Origin: Viola odorata
Lineage: Eukaryota > Streptophyta > Magnoliopsida > Malpighiales > Violaceae
Assembly (NCBI GenBank): GCA_963691705.1
Contig: OY829545.1
Span: 12,415,893 to 12,479,892 of the forward strand
Direction: 5' to 3'
DNA: 64,000 nucleotides
In this document: positions 59,771-64,000 of the stretch, in pieces
How positions within the stretch are numbered: the stretch's first letter is position 1
How the letters are laid out: each line of letters starts with the position of its first letter
Made by a program: the position numbers and the translations under genes
The notes under the pieces: generated by a model
Database searches by the model: none
The model's input: the letters and a program-made list of their open reading frames with translations, nothing else
Told to the model about the DNA's origin: nothing

Positions 59771-61539
59771 TGCTATTTCCTACCCTTTCACTCTGCCAAA
59801 AACACAAATGAAGACAGTTTATACCTTAAAGGGGTATGCTTATGGAAAGGAGATCATAATTTAAAAGAGGCTAGAGGCAACATGCTGATCAATATGGAAA
59901 TTGTTTTAAATATATAATAATAAAGGGGGGAAAAAGAAATCAAAAAATAAAGATTTGTGATTGTGAGCTGTGTACTGTACAGTGGAGTACACGTCCTGAT
60001 AATTAGTTTTTCTTCTTTCAGCCATAAAAAGTTTGCAAAAAGTCTAACGGAAACCCATTCTAGACACAATCATTCCTGAAAAGGGAATTCCATTCCAGAA
60101 AAGAACTTATATAAATATGATATCATTCAAAAGTGAACATCAAAAACAGAATGCAAACAACCAGAAAACGACATTACAATGTCACTCCTGGTTTCCATTT
60201 CTGTTCTTACCTTTTCCTTCATCATCTTACTTTATATAAAGGAAATAAAAAAGATTATCATCAAAATCATGACACGCTAGTGAGGACAAAAAGGAAAGTA
60301 AGTAGTAGCATTATAGAAGCATATATGGTAACAGTAATGATGCAGGGAGAGAATCAGAAAAGCTTGAAATCAACAAATTAAGCAGAATCAAATGCCTAAT
60401 TAACTGATTCCAGAAACAAAATGACTACTAATTAACCGACAGATTGGAACAGTTACCAATTCTGGAAAGTGAAACAAAATCAAACAATCGCCATTGTCGC
60501 AGGAAAGAGAGAAAGAGAGGTAACAGAAGAAACTCAAATGGGAAGGAGACGAGAGAGTGAGATGAGATTAACGAAGGGATTCGTACGTAGCAGACAACGA
60601 CTCGACACCGTTTCCGCCCTTGCCGCTTCGCTTTCTCTTTTCTCTTTTCTCTTTTCTCTTCTCTGGTTCGTTCTAGAACAAATCGGATTGCGATTTTTTG
60701 TGTTTTTCCTTTATTAATTATTTTCCTCTTACAAAAAATGGGAAATTCGTTCGTGTGTTTTCTAATTTCTGATTGAACAGTGACAGGAGAAGTTGATAAG
60801 AGGAGGAGGACTGTAGCATGCAAGAGATGCACCCATGCTTCTTGTAATCCTTACCTTACACTTTGCTACTAGTTGCTACTAGTAGTAGCCTACAGCTACC
60901 GTGAAAAAAGAAAAAAGAAAAAACAGAAAGGCATTGCCGTCAGCCATGCTGGGCGTTACACGTGGGCAAAATGAATGAATCTGACAATTATTCTCCGCCA
61001 AGAAAAAACATTGTCAGAAACAGGACAGTTTGACCAGATCTGAATGACTGAAAAAATTGAATCTTGTTAACAAAAAAAAAAAAAAATAGTCTCCGATGAG
61101 ACAATTTGATCCGATTCGATGGGTACTTCATTAGTTTGATGGATAGATAAATTTGGTATGACGGTTGTTGTCGACTCCAATTTGACCCGATCATGAGTGT
61201 TAGAACAATTAAACTATTAAAAATTTGGATCTCGTTTATAACCTTGAAGCGTGTAAAACCCAGTTTTGAAAATCTGAGTCGAACATTTAACAGCTAAAAA
61301 AAGTCTCCTCCATTGGATCTATAATGGGAAATAGCAGAAAGCAAACTTAAATAGACCCTTAATCTCTAAAAGAAAGAGAGATCGACACAAGAGCAGCAGT
61401 CCAAAAGCGCTTCTTCATACACAAAAAGTCATTGTGATTAGCATTTGCGAGTCTCTTTTTACTAAGGCAAAAACTACAACGAACTGTCAAGTTACTATAC
61501 ATGCATTCGATAACATGATACTGTGTACAATCCCAAGCA
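59771..61539. other. PQ-loop promoter/5' UTR and PLAC8 3' flank
   Basis: Upstream of the PQ-loop start. The purine-rich strand at 60631-60664 and the GC-richer stretch around 60570-60630 look like a 5' UTR and transcription start zone, possibly with a 5' UTR intron before 59780. From about 61000 to 61539 the DNA is the 3' flank of the PLAC8 gene. No other gene is seen. Confidence 0.5.
60631..60664. repeat. (CTTTT/CTCTTTT)n pyrimidine microsatellite
   Basis: About five TCTTTT-like units. On the minus strand it is a GA-rich leader typical of plant 5' UTRs, in the position expected for the PQ-loop mRNA leader. Confidence 0.75.
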
Positions 61540-63539
61540 TTATAGTGTAGTATTTGATTCCATTTTCTGGACTGTAGGTGGTGTGACTTCTGCCAGTTTC
61601 AAATCACGGTGCCCAGGGTCACCGGACCTTTCACATATCTCTCTGTACTCTTGGCAATTAGCGCACAAATGACAGCAAAAATGTGTAACAAAGTCACCAC
61701 AAGGTGCTGCCTGTGTAAGACATCAAATGAATTAGGGATTAGCATTTTATGCACTATTTGACATCAACAACACCACTTTTATCAGTTCAAGGAGCTGCAT
61801 AACTGATAAACGAAGAGCAATAAGAGTTTGTCTTGGAGTTGTCAAAGCTGTGGCTTAGTTCTAATATCTGCTATAACATGTTCTTGCAATTTTCTTCCCC
61901 CCTAAAAATTGTCAGCCGTGGAAACGCACAGGAACTAAATAAAACTAACACCCTAAATCCTACTTGTTACACTTTTTATCAACTTCTCAACTTAGATAAC
62001 TAAACCACCATGCTAAACAAAATTTGATAGCACAACTGAGATGCTTCTATAGCATCATAAACCAATAGCTCCAATCAATACATGAGTGCAAGATTCAAGG
62101 CACTGCAAGCTATCTTCAAGCCAATCATGGAACAAAGCTAAAATATTTTAACTTGACATTATATATTCCAGATCGTCATACCTGCAAATTATACTTTTCC
62201 CTTAGTGCCCTGCGGTAACCACAAGCATAGCATGCAACAAAGCATCCAGGCAACCCCAACAAAAGGCCATCAGTCATGAAGCAGCAGGCAGTATTAACAA
62301 GAGACCACAGAATAAAATGGGTTGCACATGATCCTATCAGAGTCCCAGAACCCAGAAACTGAGCATTCTTGCCAAACAAATAGCAAGGACAAAAAAGACC
62401 AATGCAACCTGCGCAAATAAAAGGAGAAAAAAACACATCACTGACAGAAAATATTTCATTTTAGGTAAAACAGATTCATGTTTTCCTACAATCTCCAAAC
62501 AAAAAGAAAACTATAATCAGTCCATGTGCAGAAAACCAAAAAGTTCAACCATAAGTCTTAATCATCAGAATTGTACCCTTTATTCATACAGTCTGCCATT
62601 TTTCTTTTCAAAATACACACAGCTTCAATCAAAATTTCATACACCATATTTATTCCCTTCATCATATCATGGACTACCATTGACTACCCTCCTCAAGGTT
62701 TCCCATTCAAACTGGCCATGAACAACTCAGGGTTCATCAACAGGCTCACCATACGCAAGAAATATCCTTACCAAAATAAGCATGGTATGGAGTATGGCAT
62801 AGCAACAGCCTAAACTCTAGATAGAAACAAGACTAAAAAGCAGTATGGAGTAGCAAAGTATATAACATCATAGATGCTTCATTTCTTCAATCTCTATTAG
62901 CCAGTGGATTGATACCTTTCTTACAAATTTATTCCATCTAGGAACCTGTCTACAAAATTACAAATGCCAGGTTCCATTTTCCATCAAATTTTCAGCTAAG
63001 GAAACTGTCAACTCCCTTATGCCTTTAAAAAGATCAGGAATTAAGTTCCTAATTTAACAATACATAAAAGTCGACAATGAATTTTATGGTTGAGAAACAA
63101 AAAGTAGTTTATACAGCATAAACAACAGCCAAGCAGAGCTTTCTAACTTTCTAACACACTGGATTGCTGATCGATAAAAGTTTCAATCCCACTTAACATC
63201 AGCCCCTGAAAAACTTTGTTTAAACATCTCTTCTTTGAGCTATAATTATGAGGGCAATGCACGGAAATGAACCTAATATATATTTATTTTTTTCATTTAA
63301 CTTATTAGGCCCCTTCTTACTATTTTTCTTCTGATAAATCAATGTCACAAGGCAGAAAGTAGCGTACAGCTCTGCATATCGTCACAGCAAGCACAGATTC
63401 CAGATGACCATTGGACAGGTCCATTGACTGCATTGGGAGGAACAGGATGATCATCATTGTGTGGAATGATCTCTGCTTCTGAATCTGACTGTCCCAATGG
63501 AATATATGCAGGTGGCACATAACTGCTTGCACTTTTCAT
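61540..63539 (-). CDS. PLAC8 / cell number regulator-like membrane protein, At2g40935-like
   Basis: Three exons, 63368-63539, 62182-62408 and 61540-61710, have GT-AG borders and join in frame to 189 residues plus TAA. The N-terminus (SSYVPPAYIPLGQSD) matches the plant group represented by At2g40935. The PLAC8 signature CCxxxxCPC is CCIGLFCPC at residues 58-66, formed across the first splice junction. A hydrophobic segment (FILWSLVNTACCF) and the second Cys-rich block (GLPGCFVACYACGYR) follow, then HFCCHLCANCQEYRE near the end. PLAC8 proteins are small plasma-membrane proteins affecting organ size, cadmium resistance or calcium entry; the role of this subgroup is unknown. The start at 63539 is the first ATG in frame, but a short upstream intron could shift it slightly. 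Confidence 0.93.
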
Positions 63540-64000
63540 TTATTTTTTTTATTTTTTTTTTGCAGAGAAACTAAATTTTTACCTCCGAGATAACATTTAC
63601 ACGCTCCAGTAGTATCCTGGAAGATGCATCAAGAGACAAACAACAAGCAAAGAAATGATAAGTTCACTGTAGTGCTGGTACAAAGCATTAAGAAAAGCAT
63701 CAAGAGTCTAAAATTGTTAGCCATAGAATACAATATAATACACTGTAAACAAGAATAAACCGATCCCAATCGCCAGCACAGACAAAATATGACACAAATA
63801 AGATACATCGTAAATTCAGATTACTTCAAGAAGCCAATACTTGTCCCATGAAAAGAAAACCAAAATCTAGAATAGCAAGCAAATGAAATTGAATTGCATC
63901 TCCTAATCAAAAAGGATTTCGGAAATTGATACAGCGAAAACTTTCATTCACACAAGGGAAGGGAATGAATAGCAACAACACACAGGGATGCAAATATGTG
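63540..64000. other. PLAC8 5' flank
   Basis: Leader and promoter side of the PLAC8 gene. A possible 5' UTR exon ends at a donor-like GAG/GTAAAA near 63580 (minus strand). Nothing else is seen. Confidence 0.45.

Overview
The window is nuclear DNA of a flowering plant, most likely a eudicot. Genes carry short GT-AG exons and AT-rich introns, and the families are plant-specific: subtilase, PPR-SMR, SPARK-type receptor kinase, MOS2, PLAC8/CNR and a PQ-loop transporter. I cannot name the species.

Layout. 1.2-5.2 kb (+): 3' part of a plastid-type GcvT/IBA57-like folate-binding protein. 6.3-8.7 kb (-): subtilisin-like protease broken by one base. 9.3-10.0 kb (+): decayed cytochrome P450 fragment. 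10.3-11.9 kb (-): DnaJ-like protein whose J-domain has lost HPD. 13.1-15.5 kb (+): intronless mitochondrial PPR-SMR protein resembling Arabidopsis EMB2217. 18.9-20.9 kb (+): receptor-like kinase of the At1g11050 type. 26.2-27.7 kb (-): MOS2, a G-patch/KOW RNA-binding protein. 28.9-31.4 kb (-): five-exon amidase. 31.7-34.2 kb: transposon-rich DNA with a 1.48-kb foldback element. 34.6-51.7 kb: a 17-kb retrotransposon complex. 51.6-59.8 kb (-): 13-exon PQ-loop transporter. 61.5-63.5 kb (-): PLAC8/cell-number-regulator protein.

The standout is the 17-kb complex. It is a nested palindrome of one gag-only LTR retrotransposon, ordered LTR>gag>LTR>gag>LTR(truncated) then (truncated)LTR<gag<LTR<gag<LTR. 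Six LTR copies, four gag ORFs and four 42-bp minisatellite arrays (4, 11, 12 and 13 units) are visible. A 5-bp GTCGC duplication flanks the whole complex. At the left edge lies a 17-bp stub of an inverted LTR end, so the first insertion was in minus orientation and later became an inverted array.

The complex sits inside the last coding exon of the PQ-loop gene. Removing it and one GTCGC copy rejoins an open frame ending at 34502. With it in place the transporter loses 42 C-terminal residues and gains 35 read from the LTR.

Each element also carries about eleven dispersed copies of a hairpin motif, AACGGC-N5-GCCGAT, which no standard retroelement feature explains. From memory, several neighbours are also close together in Arabidopsis (At1g11040/At1g11050; At2g40935/At2g41050), suggesting conserved gene order.
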